A DNA stretch of 64,000 nucleotides, taken from positions 1,302,001-1,366,000 of the forward strand of contig JAVLRN010000007.1 of assembly GCA_032821775.1 (NCBI GenBank). The letters run 5' to 3'. The stretch comes from Sanguinoderma infundibulare (lineage: Eukaryota; Basidiomycota; Agaricomycetes; Polyporales; Polyporaceae). Every line of letters starts with the position of its first letter. Positions within the stretch are counted from its first letter, which is position 1. Below the pieces are notes generated by a model that made no database searches, was not told the DNA's origin, and saw only the letters and a program-made list of their open reading frames with translations. Shown here one piece after another: positions 45,600 through 57,424 of this stretch. The position numbers and the translations under genes were made by a program.

Positions 45600-47977
45600 A
45601 GTAGGCTGAACAGAGAATGTCACAAGGCTTTGTTTCTTTGATAGTCGCATTCTTTGATATACTTCTTTACATTGACTGACATTTCTGGCCACCAAAAGTT
45701 GCAGCTAATGAGCTTTTAGATCTTTCAGTGATCTGAGTGTCTTGCAAACACTGTGTTGTGGTGTAACTTGAAAAGCTCAAGTCATAGTTCTTTGTCCTTT
45801 GAAATGTAAACTTTTCCTCTATGCAGCAGTAAACTATTCTCAAAGTTTCATTCCTGAAGTGACTTTTCAAACTTCTGTGGACCACTGTTGAGCAGTGACT
45901 TGTAATCCTTGGTCATCTTGTCATCTTCAAGGACCTTCTTGATCTTCTTGAGCAACTGGGTGTCATTAACAACTGAGGCATGCATTGGCTGGATCACCTT
46001 GATAGTGAAAAACTCTGGTTTTAGTGGCATCTGACCTTTTTTATTACTCCTCACCCCCTCTTCATGATCTGATCTCTTGGACAGAGAATCAGCATGAAGC
46101 ATTGTCTTTCCAGGGCAGTGAAGTAGAGTGAAGTTGAAATGTGAGAGGAAGAGACTCCATTGAGCCTGATGATGAGTAAGCTTCTGGATCTGGTGGAAGT
46201 AGGTAAGATTGAGATAGTCTGACCAGATCTTGACTGGTATAGGGTGACCTTTCAAATAATGATGATATTCCTTCAATGCTTATATAATAGTTGTATAATG
46301 ACCAGCAGCTCTTTGTTATAGATCTCATAGTTTCACTCATGCTCATTTATAGACTTGAAGTAGAATGCTATGGGATGCCAAAAGTTATCCTCACCTAGCT
46401 GTTCAAGCATGGCTCCAGTTGTAAAATCTGAGGAGTCAGTCTTGAGATGGAATGGTGCAGTGTTTCTGGGAATCTAAAGGATGGGGGCTGTGATAAATGC
46501 AGTCTTGAGGCTTTAAAAGGTTATTTCCTGTGCTTCTCCCCATTGCCATAGTTCATCCTTGCAGGTAAGCATTGTGAGAGGTTGGCAAGCTTTGCAAAGT
46601 CCTTAATGAAACAGTAGTAGAAGTTGGTAAGGTCAAGAAAAGCTTATACATGCTTAACCTTTGTTGGTGTTGGCCAGTTTGTAACACCCTCTACCTTAGA
46701 CAGGTCCATCATGATCAAGTTCTTTGAGATGATAAAGCCTAGAAACTCTATAGATGCTTGTTTGAAACAGCACTTGTCAGATTTGACAAAGAGGTCATTA
46801 GCACATAACTTCTGGAGCACTCTTTCTGTGAGTTGTTGATGGAGAGTGAGGTCATCTGTGAAGATGAGGATGTCATCAATGTAAACTACCACATGGTCAG
46901 TTGCCATTTTCTCTTTGAGAATCTCGTTCATCATAGCCTGAAAGGTGTTTGGAGTGTTGCAGAGGCTAAATGTCATAACTGTTGGCTGGTATAGGCCATG
47001 GTAAGTGATGAATGCTGTCTTTTCCTCATCGCCTTCTTACATGCAAACATTGTTGTATCCCCACCTCAAGTCCAGAGAGGTGAAAATAGATGGCTGAGAG
47101 AGTTGATCAATAAGGTCAGGGATGCAAGAAATTGAAAACTTGTCCTTCTTGGTTGCTGCATTGAGAGCCTGGTAGTCTTGCACAAGATGTAAACTGCCAT
47201 CTTTCTTCTTAACCAAGAAGACAGGTGCTGCTGCAGGGCTTTTAGACTTTTAGATGTATCCTTTGGCTTCCTGCTCATTGATCCATCCATCTAGCAAGTT
47301 ACGCTTCTAAGGGTTTAGCAGGTACAGCTTGGCAGATTTGGGCAGATGAGCACCCTCTGCTAGCTCAATGGCATGGTCATAGGGCTTGCAAGTTGGCATC
47401 TGTTCTGAGATCTTTTTTGAGAACACATCACCATACTGGTGGTAGTGTGAAGGCACATGACTGGATTAATAGTCTTTGTCCTGTCCTCCTGACAATAGAC
47501 CACCTTCTGCTTTCTCTTTGACTTAGGCATAAAGGATTCATGCATTAGAGTAATCTGAAAACTGCATCCAATGCATAAGCTGATTAGGATTGCCCTATGA
47601 TTCTGAACTGAGCTGTCTATAGTTATCCTGTGCAAATTCCTCTAAGCAGGGCTCTTGAACTGTCTGTACTTCTTCATCCTGCACTGAAACAGCCCTTGAT
47701 TTGCAAGCATGGGGGCATCAGGTAAACTCCACTCAGCTGGCCCTTCAGTCGATTTCAGGGTTGTGTTGTTATAGATATGTTATGCCAACGATAATGTCCC
47801 AGTTTCCTATGTTGGTGATGAAGAGGGACTCCCAACTGGTGTGGTTGCTGGTAGTGACAAGGCATCAAACATAATGTGTGATTAAAGCCTTTCTTGTTCT
47901 TAGTGGCATCAGTATTGTAAACTTGAATTTCTCATGAGAGGTGATGAAGTTCTAAACCATGTTGTTGTACAAACCAG
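45600..47977 (-). pseudogene. Ty3 family A protease-RT-RNase H-integrase fragment, minus strand
   Basis: Read from 47977 down: protease region, RT (the stretches of 43095-44086 recur at 47635-46644 with about one residue difference per hundred), RNase H (FHQIQKLTHHQAQWSLFLSH near 46200-46140) and the start of the integrase zinc domain near 45700. It forms an inverted pair with 41270-44108. An LTR begins at 47978, exactly where the plus copy continues uninterrupted (near 42770). Confidence 0.88.
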
Positions 47978-48788
47978 TGATGAGACCGGGACCAGTGCCA
48001 TCAACAGAATCAGACAAATGAGACACATGAAGCACACCTTGTGTAGGTGACCATTGAACTACCATCAGACTATCACTACATGAGATACTAGCCTTTGTGA
48101 GAGATGCTCAGCTCTTAGACTATGATATTGAAGGTGGTAGGTGGAATGTGATAGGACTCAATGACAGGATGTGACTACGTGACTTTACTGATCCAGCGAC
48201 AGTATTTGTTTGATAGGGCAGCAACTTACCTTTCAGATTGCATAGGATGCACATAGTGAGTTTAAGAGGTTACTCCTCAGAGATTATAATTGGGAGCAGC
48301 TGGACCTGCTTCAGATGTAGAGTAGTGGCATGTATATAGTCACCAGTATATTTTGGGATAGACAGCTTTTGCCTTCCCACAGTTCAGAGCTCAGTTTGAC
48401 TGTCTGCTGCAGCTGCTCCTTATATTCCATGCCCTCAGGCAGCATCAGCATCTAGTTTCTAGTCCATCTAGCCCATCTAGCTCTAGTGATCCCTCTAATT
48501 GAGCTTTGAGTGCCACTCAATTCTATCCTCTCTTATCTATTCCTGTCTACGACTCACCTTGGACCCCTCTAACCATTGTCAATTGGGTCTAATCCTCTTC
48601 TATCCAAGTCTGAGCCTGCACCACATTGGACCCTCTTCACACACTCCCCTTTCCATTTGGAGGTCCTCTGCTTTGGTTAGCTGGCTGTTCAGCAGGCATG
48701 AGACCTGAGACTTCCTCACTCCCTTTATCCACAGTGCCCTGCCTTCCCCCAAAGTACATTCTATGTGCTCAGACCCTGCTTTGGATCA
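47978..48788 (+). mobile_element. Family C-type 5' LTR, plus strand
   Basis: Starts TGATGAGACCGGGACC and ends near GGATCA at 48788. The left flank is Ty3-A (ACAAACCAG). It is homologous to the LTR at 20915-21625, with many C/T and G/A differences. The short CATCTAG repeat is at 48450-48483. Gag of the same element follows. Confidence 0.75.
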
Positions 48789-49720
48789 GCATTTTGGAGC
48801 TCACCACAAGGGGTTTCATTCAGCTTTCATTGTGTCTTTGTGACTGCTAGCCAAAGACAGAAGGTTTTAGGATGACCTACAAAACCTTCAGGAGGTCATT
48901 GAACAGGCAAATCAACTCATGGCCTGATCTAGCATGCCACCAGAACTATCAGGCTATCTCAATCAAGAAGACTCCACATCGTAGCCCCCTCTTTTACCAT
49001 CACAGTCTACAGAACCACCCAGTTCCTATCCAGACAGTTCTTTATCAGATGATGGTGTAGAAGATGAATTGGATCAAGGACACCATGCTAGAGGGATCGG
49101 ACATGCAATATCTGGCCAAAGGAGTTTTCCAGAGTCACCAGTTCATCTCTGAATGCTCGATGTGAGCTTCATGATTTGCATCTATCAAGTACATCAATCA
49201 CATTGGGCAGCCATATTCCATTCCATTCACTCATGCCAGACTGTGTGCACATAGTGAAAGACATCAGAGGTCAAGATAATACCCTCAGATCGGCCCTAAC
49301 ACTCCAATCTGCCCAGTTGAACTTAGACAATCCAGAGCTTTTGCGACTCTGCATTGCATGAGATTTACCCTTTCTATATTCCCCAATACAACATGCAACT
49401 GCAGAGGCAGCCATATCATCAGGCAGACAATTGATTAGTCCGACTCCTACCCAGCCACTAGGCCATGCTGCATATAGGACCAAAGGTGGGGCATCCATGT
49501 CAACCCTCATCCATGCCATCTCAGATGCTACTACAGGCCCTTCGAATGTTTCTATAGTGCAGCTGAAGGCTCTGAGAGCAAGAGCTGGACACATACCTGT
49601 ACTAAATGCAAATGCACCCCTTCATACATCAGTGGGCATAGTCACAGCCCATCTACCAGTACAATCACCAGTGCCTCTGAGACTGGTGCGAATACTGGGC
49701 AGATGTCTGAATATAGTGAT
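48789..49720 (+). pseudogene. Family C-type gag 5' part, plus strand
   Basis: The N-terminal gag (QEVIEQANQLMA then ELSGYLNQEDSTS and GVEDELDQGHHARGIGHAIS, 48890-49110) aligns loosely with the minus-strand gag start at 53200-52900. A later frame (49431-49720: TPTQPLGHAAYRTKGG, then VQLKALRARAGHIPVLNANA) is open but not clearly assigned. Near 49720 the strand changes: the following sequence is the protease side of a minus-strand family C copy. Confidence 0.6.
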
Positions 49721-50296
49721 CTTGGTCAAACCAGTGTGCTCGACCTCATCAAAGGCCGCATGATGGAAGATCTCACTGAGCAATTAGTTGGCCAGCAGCA
49801 CCATCTTCTTGTTTGTATCACAGTAGACATTGACCTTCTCCTGCCACATCACACTGTATATATCGTAGCATATAGGACTCTCATCGAACATGATTAAGGT
49901 GCCATCCACCTGCCTCTGTATTTTTCCAGCCTTGATATCCTCTGCTGCCTCAGGACATGTCTTCACTGCACAACCCTCTGCCTCGCAGTAGAAGCAGTTC
50001 TGTTTCAGAGTTGTAGGGTATGGTGGTCCATTCCACTGTGAGGGACCATATACATTGCATAGTATTGAGGAAGATCATGCATGGTTATAGAAGCTAGCTT
50101 GTGATGGGTCAGGTGTAGAAATCTGCATATTCCTGAACTGATTCTTGATTGACTCCATTCTCGAAGTGAATTTATTGAGCCTGGCAATGGCCCGGGCCAC
50201 CTCATTCTGTTCTGTACTCAGTGGGGCATAGGTAGGAGCTTGCTGACCTTGCATCCTGTGGTCGATGATTGGAGAGGTCATATATTCAGCATCGAG

Positions 50297-51355
50297 TGAG
50301 ATACGCACAAACTATCTAATAGAAACTACTACTAGATAATATGCACCTGAAGTAATTGGACCAGACTTTAGGTCAGATATTCCTCCAGGTGTCCATGATA
50401 GTGATCAGAGGTATGGAAGGGGATAATAGAGAGCAAGCCTGTCAGAGGCTTTCTAACTCTCAGAGGGAAACTATTGTGCACAGTTGCACCAGGAACACCT
50501 GTCAGAGGTGGAACACCAGTCTGGGGGAAACTGAGTTGTCATTCTTGGGGGACCCAGCTGAGGTCCTTATATACTAGTAGCTACCTAGAACCAAATACAA
50601 ATAAACAGGCTATTGTGCTATTGTGCTAAGTCTGGACAATAGGCTATAGACACAATACTGTATCTAAAATAGCACAATACTGTTAAAGTGCTCATTGTCC
50701 TTGGACAATGAGTATATACAGGCTGTGAGAAATAATCCTATGGACAATAAAGGAATAAACAATAGTCCACCAATCAGCATGGGAATAACATATCCATACT
50801 ATGAAATAAGCACAATTATTGTGCTATATACCTGAGAATATTCTCAAGTACAATAGGCTAGGATAAAAGTTATCCTCAAACAATTAAGTATGAGGAATAA
50901 TAGGTCAAAGTTTGTAGTGTGGAAATGCTCAAAGGATAAAAGGATAGAGTATAATAGTCATTCCCAAATAACAATAAAGTCCCATCATACAAAAAGAAAA
51001 ACCTGCACTGACTGAGCATGTGTACAGTAATGTGTATCAGTCATCATGCTTGAACCTTAGTCAGCCTTTTCAGGTCATGTGTCAAGAACCAAATCATCTG
51101 TGCACCATAGCAAACGAATAGAGAGTACATGTAGAGTCCATGCTAGATCGTATTGCGCCTTGCACGCATCCTGCGCTTTGAGCTCTCGCCTTCCTCCCCA
51201 GGTCCTTCCTGGACTGACTCCCTGTCCTCCCTTCACCCCGGCAGCTCTCTGAACCTAAAGATAGGCTCTTCAGAGCCAAGGCAGTTCCGGTGCTGAACTA
51301 GCTCTCCTGCCAGCCTGTACCTGTCCAACAGATCAGTCATACACCGCGTATGACA
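50297..51355. mobile_element. Solo LTR, second copy of the 30802 family, TSD CGAG
   Basis: 1059 bp, TGAGATACGC to GCGTATGACA, inserted in Ty3-C gag. CGAG is duplicated at 50293-50296 and 51356-51359. The undisrupted site is at 16597-16603 of the first gag copy. It is very similar along its length to 30802-31893, but its ends and right third keep more CpG. Confidence 0.9.
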
Positions 51356-52144
51356 CGAGGGCATTGAAATCATTGTTCTTGTGCTGTAGGACATACTCAA
51401 TGGCCTCGTGCATTTGTATAAAGGTATACGGTGTGTCTACTGGTCGATTTGGCACATTCTCCTGTAAGTAAGCCATCAGAGCTGGACAAAGGTTCATGCT
51501 CATAGCTGGTAGGAGTGTTCAATTGGCCTCCCATTGGTGTATATGTCTAACGCTCAACAGGTACTGTACAATAGGCCTTAGCTCCTGGTAATATTGCAAG
51601 TATTTGTTGATGCTCGCAATGGCCCCTCGCCCATGCTGCTTGCGCATGACCTCATTTAAGTCACTTGTAACATAAACATCTGACATGTTTATTTTCAGAT
51701 ACTGTTGCAGCACTTCCGCCTTGAATTCTGCATACAATTTGCTGGTGTCATTAAAGGTAGGAAGGATTGACCAAGCACAGTAAAGGGTATCAGAGAGGTA
51801 CTGCACAGTGCAGTCCTTGCACTCCAAGAAATCATCAGATGTGCTGTTATCAACCCCATGTCAATTGAACAGGAGTTCAAGGTTTCAGAAGTACTGGATG
51901 AACATCTGCAGATTGTCTTTGTTGATCATGGATATGGTTCAGTCACCCAGTACATAGCCTTCTTCCTGGAGCTCATCCTGTGGCCTGCAACTGGTCATGT
52001 CAGATTTGATGGGGTCAGGGATGGAACCAGCATGTGAACAGGGAGTATGCTAGTCAATTGGGGTAGAGCCACCTTTGAGTGTGTCATGTGTACACTATTG
52101 TTCTTCATTGATGGACCACTGGTGTTCACCAGGGGAGGCCTCAC

Positions 52145-52562
52145 TAAGGCTGATCATAGGTTCAGGTTATGTCACAGGTAACCTAGACCTGATCTGCAGA
52201 ATTGCCTATAGGTTAATAACTTGTAGATTCAGATACCTACATCATGAATCAGCTGCCAATCTGAATCAGTCATTTTATCAGAGATTACAGGTTAGATTTT
52301 AAATCACCTGTAAAATAACCTGTATGTCTGTTTATCTGTAAATATTTATTAAACTCTTAAACATCTTTTTTCACCATTTCTAGTCTGTTTGTGAACTATT
52401 TAGTAAAATCAATAATATAACCTATGATTTATAGGTTTTTGATTTGTAAGTTTAGGTCAAAAATTGATTTAATTTATACAGTTCCCAATCAAAGTCTCAA
52501 AGGCTAAAAAACTCACAGGTTCAGATCTGAATCAACTCTAGGTTAACCTATGTTCAGCCTTA
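52145..52562. mobile_element. hAT-type MITE, duplicate of 17394-17811
   Basis: Same length, ends and 8-bp duplication (GGCCTCAC at 52137-52144 and 52563-52570) as the MITE at 17394. It was copied along with the flanking gag rather than inserted independently. Confidence 0.92.
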
Positions 52563-53255
52563 GGCCTCACAAGGCTTATAGTAGGGTAAAAGACATTGTA
52601 TGTGGGATTGAGTGTGAATGCCTTGCCCTCTACACTAGGTGTGGGATCAGCAGGTGGTTGAATGCATATGTCTGGAGTCAAGGAATTGGTGAAAGGAGAA
52701 TCTTGTACAATGTAAAGTTGAGAGAGGTCAGCATCGTTTAAACTCAACTGGGGGGATTAAGGAGTTAATGCCAACCCAAAGGTGTCATCTTGACTGTCTT
52801 TGTTCTCTAAGACCCAGGCATGATCTGGTGTAAATGGGTGAAGGGGAATTGAGCCTTTTGATGCAAACAATGGATTCAGAGAATAAAGTTCATAGAGCTT
52901 ACATCATGATACTTGTGAACGTGAGGGAAACTCAACTGAGCTTGCTTGACCAGATATGGCACATACAACCCCCATTGTGCCACATTCCCAAGACAACTCA
53001 TCTTCCATATCACTATCCAATAGGGCACATTCCAAGAAGAAACAGGAGTGTCCTGTCAATTGTGATGGTAAAAATGGGTGCCCCCATACAGAATCATCCT
53101 GATCGAAGCTGTTTGACAGCTCTAGTGATAGACTAGATGAAGCTATGAATTGATTGGCCATTTCAATGTTGTCCCAAAGTCCTCTGTCTTCAGTTGGTGG
53201 TTGAAGAGACATGATGAAAGCTGAATGAAACCCCTCATGGTGGGCTTCAAAATAA

Positions 53256-55021
53256 TGATTCAAAGTGGGGTCTAAGCACATAGAACATACTCTAGGATAA
53301 GGCAGGGCACTGTGGGTGAAGGGAGTGAGGAAGTCTTGGGTCTTGTGCCTGCTGAGCGGCCTACTAACTAAAGCAGAGGACCTCCAAATGAAAAGGGGAA
53401 TGTGTGAAGGGGGTCCAACACAATGCGGGCTTGGACCTGGATAGAAGAGGGTCAGACCAAATCGACAATGGTTGGAGGGGTCTGAAGCGAGTTGTAGACA
53501 GGAATAGGTGAAAAGGAGTAAAGTCAAGTGGCACTCGAAGCTCAACTAGAGGAATCACTAGAGCTAGATGGGTTAGATGGACTAGAAGCTAGATGCTGAT
53601 GCTGCCCAAGGGCATAGAATATGAGGAGCAGCAGCAGCAGATAGTCAAACTGAGCTCTGAAATGTGGAGAGGCAAAAGCTGTCTATCTCAAAGTGGACCT
53701 CACTGCTCCCGTGTCATGGCCTTAAGACCACTCCTCCTACTATCTACTATATGCATCTGATGCAGTCCAGGGAACACGTCACTGAGTCACAGAGGCCACT
53801 CCCAGGTAGATGTTGATGTGCACCTGACGCTTCCGACCACAGAGCCCGATGCAACTGCTCCATTCGGACGACCGAGGTGACTCGACCGATGTCTCGGCGG
53901 TTGCCGGCTCGTTGGCATCTCTGGGCTGCACGATTCGGACACACATGGTGGTGGCCCGGCCTGCTAACCGGGTTCGGTACTGACGGGAGCCGAAGAAGCT
54001 GGGCACGTGTGATGCCGCCGCACCAAGACTAGGCCGTCGAAGGGTACCTAAGTGTATTCGGTCACGATCGGTGTTGTGACTCGGCCTGTCCCCGACTGTC
54101 CCTATGGTCGCATGGCGATGGGCCACAAGTTAAGTCACACAGTTGCTCTCTCTGTCACATTGCGCGACTGGTTGCAGATTGTCCCTCACAAAAGGTTACT
54201 TATGCAGCAGGTATGGGTTGCAACAACCGGAAACCGACAAGTCGCGCGACTGCGCGACAGTGATCACGACCCGCCAAGACAAGCTGACTGTGGTCGCCCA
54301 ATCCGGTCACAGTTGCATGCCAATCGCTGGAATTCCGGAGGGTTTCCGATGCTGGTTTTGTGATTGCTTGCCACCATGAGGCAGGCTAGGCTATGGGTGT
54401 TGCGTGTAGCTATCAGTTACGGATGTACTTAACCTCACTCATTGCCGTTTGGGCAGACAATCTTGGACCCCCACCCTTTACCTCTCATTTCTCCGACGAG
54501 CAAGTGCGACTCAACATCGTCCTCTGTTGGGTGTAGCTAGCGACTGCGATTGCGACTTGCGACAGCAACCACTGATCAACCGATTTGCAACAGCGACAGT
54601 GACTCGTCGCGCGACTTTCACCGCGACTTTCGACCTTCGACTCCACATGCTCTTTCCCCTCTCTTCTCCTTGGCACTGATTACGATCACAACCAAAGGGA
54701 ACCTGAGACCGTACTCGCCCTCCGCACCGGCGACGTCGCTCCGACCTCGCCTCTCTCAGCCCTCGGTCACCCTGACTGTTCACAGGCCCTGGGATAGTGT
54801 ATCAATGTAATCATGTGGTCATGTTCCACTGCCAAAAGCTATCAATGCTAAGGTCTTCTAAGTTGTGGCTATCACCTTCTATAGCAGTCCAAGAGTCTAA
54901 TGTCCTACAATGAAAGACCAATGAGTGTCTGATGGTCCAATGGGGGCCATCCACTAGAGACATGCTAGTTCAAGACCTTCTATGCCTGATTCTGTTGATG
55001 GCACCAGTTCCGGTCCCATCA
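53256..55021 (-). mobile_element. 5' LTR of the second Ty3-C copy, interrupted by R2
   Basis: In element orientation it starts at 55021 (TGATGGGACCGGAACTGG) and ends at 53256. R2 (53814-54804) splits it. The uninterrupted sequence is visible at 19150-19185 in the first copy. Without R2 the length is about 770 bp. The right flank is the hAT-1 transposase. Confidence 0.78.
53814..54804 (+). mobile_element. R2: CpG-rich LTR-like element, 4-bp TSD ATGT
   Basis: 991 bp, TGATGTGCACCTGACGC to GATAGTGTATCA, with ATGT at 53810-53813 and 54805-54808. Ends are TG...CA. It is rich in CpG and GCGAC/GTCGC motifs, unlike everything around it. Open frames inside (for example 54126-53779) come from the high GC and do not resemble proteins. 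It looks like a solo LTR of an element not present here. Confidence 0.8.
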
Positions 55022-55024
55022 CCA

Positions 55025-56430
55025 TGCTGTGTACAAAGACCTTTGTTTGAATGTCAATAATGGGCTGAGAGCTTGTGAGGTGTTGGTCAAGGAGTGGGAA
55101 ATTACTGGCCAGTTATTGAAGGTACTCAAGGTTCATGCAGCACTTGAAACTTCAGCCACTTACAAATCTTATACTTATGAACCTTAATTGTTCTTACTGT
55201 GACACTTGGAATGTCACTACTACTATTGTGACATGACTTCTTGTCACAATGCGGTGTTCATCTCCTTTGCAACCCACCATCACTGGCTCGCCACTCTTGT
55301 CTCAGGTCTTCAAGGATGCTACTGAGTTCTTCTCGTGTAACATCTCCAACCTCACTCAAGTGATCCCAGCAATGGATCACCTTAACAAGCTCCTCACCAC
55401 TGCAATGGTCTCAGATGCCTATGATGAGCCCATCCATGTGGCCTGCACTATCACTAAGAAGGCCCTCAACAAGTATTACTCCTTCACAGACTTCTCATTG
55501 ACCTACTGCCTAGCTATGAGTAAGTACTGGTTCTTTTTTTCTCATTTATTCATCATGGGCTGACCTCTCCCATCTACTCACAGTGTTGCATCCCAGCCAC
55601 AAGCTTGACTACTTTCAGAAGAACCACTGGCCACAGGAGTGGCAAGACCTTGCCCAGAAGCTCCTTGTCAACACCTTTAAAACATCATATGCTGGATGCT
55701 TCGAACATGAGGTAGAGGATGACAAACTGAAGGAGACAATGTAGAGGAGGTATGTCCCTGTGCACATATATCTTTGCATGATTACTGACCACTCAAACCC
55801 ATCAGTAGGACAACGAAAACATTTCTGCAGCCCTTACATCATTCTCCCACTTGCAGACATCTGACATGAGTGACAAGTTGATGTGCTATCTTGCTGTCCC
55901 AGTTGAGGGTACCCAAGATGCGCTGCTGTGGTGGACGGACTGACATTTGCTCTATCTGTGCCTCTCCTGGATGACCCTCAACTACCTAACAATCCCTGGT
56001 ACATCTTTGCATTTGTCCAAAGACGTTACCTGTGAATAATCTGCTCTGGGCCAAGCTGTTTGCAGTTAACAGCTTGACCCATAGTACATTTGCTGCATGC
56101 AAGAGTGTCTTGTTAAACATGCTCAAATCCACTGTCCCCATCTGTGCTAATACTAACATCTGCATCTGTTTTTGCTAGCTACCTCAGTCAACATTGAGCA
56201 CATTTTTAGCTGTGATCAACTGCTTCTGAGCCACATTCGCAGCTGCATAAACGTTAACACCACCAGGGCAGTTCTCTGTCTCAGAGCATGGATGACTGTG
56301 GGCTATATACAGACCTTTGATTCTCGTAAGGTTTCTCAACTGCCAGATGTTGAAGGTGGGGATGCATCAGACTACAAAATGGAGGAAGGATGGGATGCAA
56401 TCAATGTCATGGCTGTTAGAGCATAGTCTA
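55025..56430 (+). pseudogene. hAT-1 transposase, C-terminal two thirds
   Basis: The 5' part is lost at the LTR junction. Exons read LRACEVLVKEWEITGQLLKV (55065-55125), VFKDATEFFSCNISNLTQVI then MDHLNKLL (55300-55400), and YCLAMSK. An intron with GTAAGT...CACAG (about 55521-55584) joins to VLHPSHKLDYFQKNHWPQEW (55585-55645). After SDKLMCYLAVPVEGTQDALL (near 55870-55930), another intron (about 56000-56178) leads to the dimerisation domain (TSVNIEHIFSCDQLLLSHIR, 56180-56245), ending at 56426. The order matches fungal hAT transposases. Several stops (for example after WWTD) show it is dead. Confidence 0.85.
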
Positions 56431-56738
56431 TGTATTTCTCACTCACAACTCTTCCCCTATCCATGTTACTTATCCTACACTACTGTTTTCACTCAGCATG
56501 TCATTCATATTACTCTACAAGCATTTCTACTCCCTCAAAAAGCCCGCCTGTGACCTGGTGTGCCTCATCTGAAGCCCTATGTCTATTGCAACCCCATGAA
56601 AAACCTACATAGATATGGGTATAAGTGATACCTGCAGCATCTGGTGCTACACACCCACACCCATGGCAACCCACAGATTGTTGGATGTGGGTTTTTCATA
56701 GGTGTGGATGTGGGTGTGCACTCCCACACCCATAGGTT

Positions 56739-56756
56739 CACCCATGCTACAGCCTA
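56739..56756. repeat. Probable right terminus of hAT-1
   Basis: CACCCATGCTACAGCCTA, about 310 bp beyond the transposase, equals the terminal repeat of the MITEs at 44109-44758 and 62953-63375. This suggests hAT-1 is the autonomous relative of that MITE family. The left end is missing. Confidence 0.6.
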
Positions 56757-57049
56757 GGATGGCCATACTCACATCCATATCTATGATATATCTGTATCCA
56801 CATATCCACAGGTATATATGGATATGGGTATGTACAGTGGATTTGATGGGTGTCATGGGTTTGGGTAAATATGATGGGTTTATGGGTTTTCTCACTATTT
56901 GAGACACTGCTCAGTCTGTAGATGAATGCAGTGCAGAATCTTTGGTAGACTGTTTGAGTGAACCCTTTCCCTGTTGAGTCTGAATGCAGAGCTTTTAAGA
57001 TGAACTTGTTTCAATCTCCATTGAGCAAACTTCATGCACCTAAGCATAT
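56757..57049. other. AT-rich spacer between convergent hAT genes
   Basis: Contains repeated TATCCACATATCCACAGG and GGGTTTATGGGTTT motifs like those at 45500-45560 and 59260-59300. No gene seen. Confidence 0.5.
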
Positions 57050-57424
57050 TTACAATGTATCCAAGCAGGTACAGGCATGCAAAAAAGAGTATAAGCAGGT
57101 TAACAGGCTTACTGACAACACCTCAGTAATGTGATCCCATCCCTTAGCTATGACCTCATCCATCTCTTCATCCTCCATGTCTGGTAATGAGGCAGCTGTG
57201 TTCAGATCTTCAACTTGAATAAGGTTGAGGCAGGACCAATCACCAATGCACAGGAGTGCATAAATTGTTTGCACACTGAGGCAGTTGCAAATATGTGAGA
57301 GGCACAGCTGGCCCTTGCTAAAGACCTGCTCAACATTGATGGCAGTTGCTGGAAGCAATGGGTGAGAAGTGCAGATAGTTGTAATTAAATGGATGGCATA
57401 TCAGAAATGGATAGATAGTCATGT

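Larger units (their letters stand above)
49725..53255 (-). pseudogene. Second Ty3 family C gag-protease copy, minus strand
   Basis: The gag start is at about 53210 (MSLQPPTEDRGLWDNIEMAN). An open frame extends from 53545, starting inside the LTR. The order is as in 15850-18450: the gag N-terminus, a MITE at 52145-52562, the capsid core (52747-51519), a solo LTR at 50297-51355, then the Cys cluster near 49980 and the protease entry to 49725. The copy stops there at a head-to-head join with a plus-strand copy. 51447-52986 appears identical to 16696-18235 at a constant offset of 34751. Confidence 0.85.

Noticed and set aside
53779..54810. Several 75-115 residue ORFs on both strands in a GC-rich island
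   Set aside because: They lie within R2, have no domain, overlap each other on both strands and are absent from the homologous R1 and R3.
47978..55021. A 7-kb DNA transposon bounded by TGATGGGACCGG inverted repeats
   Set aside because: The inverted ends are LTR starts of two oppositely oriented family C copies. Each is followed by LTR sequence and gag reading inward, and single LTRs with polypurine tract or Ty3 target flanks occur elsewhere.
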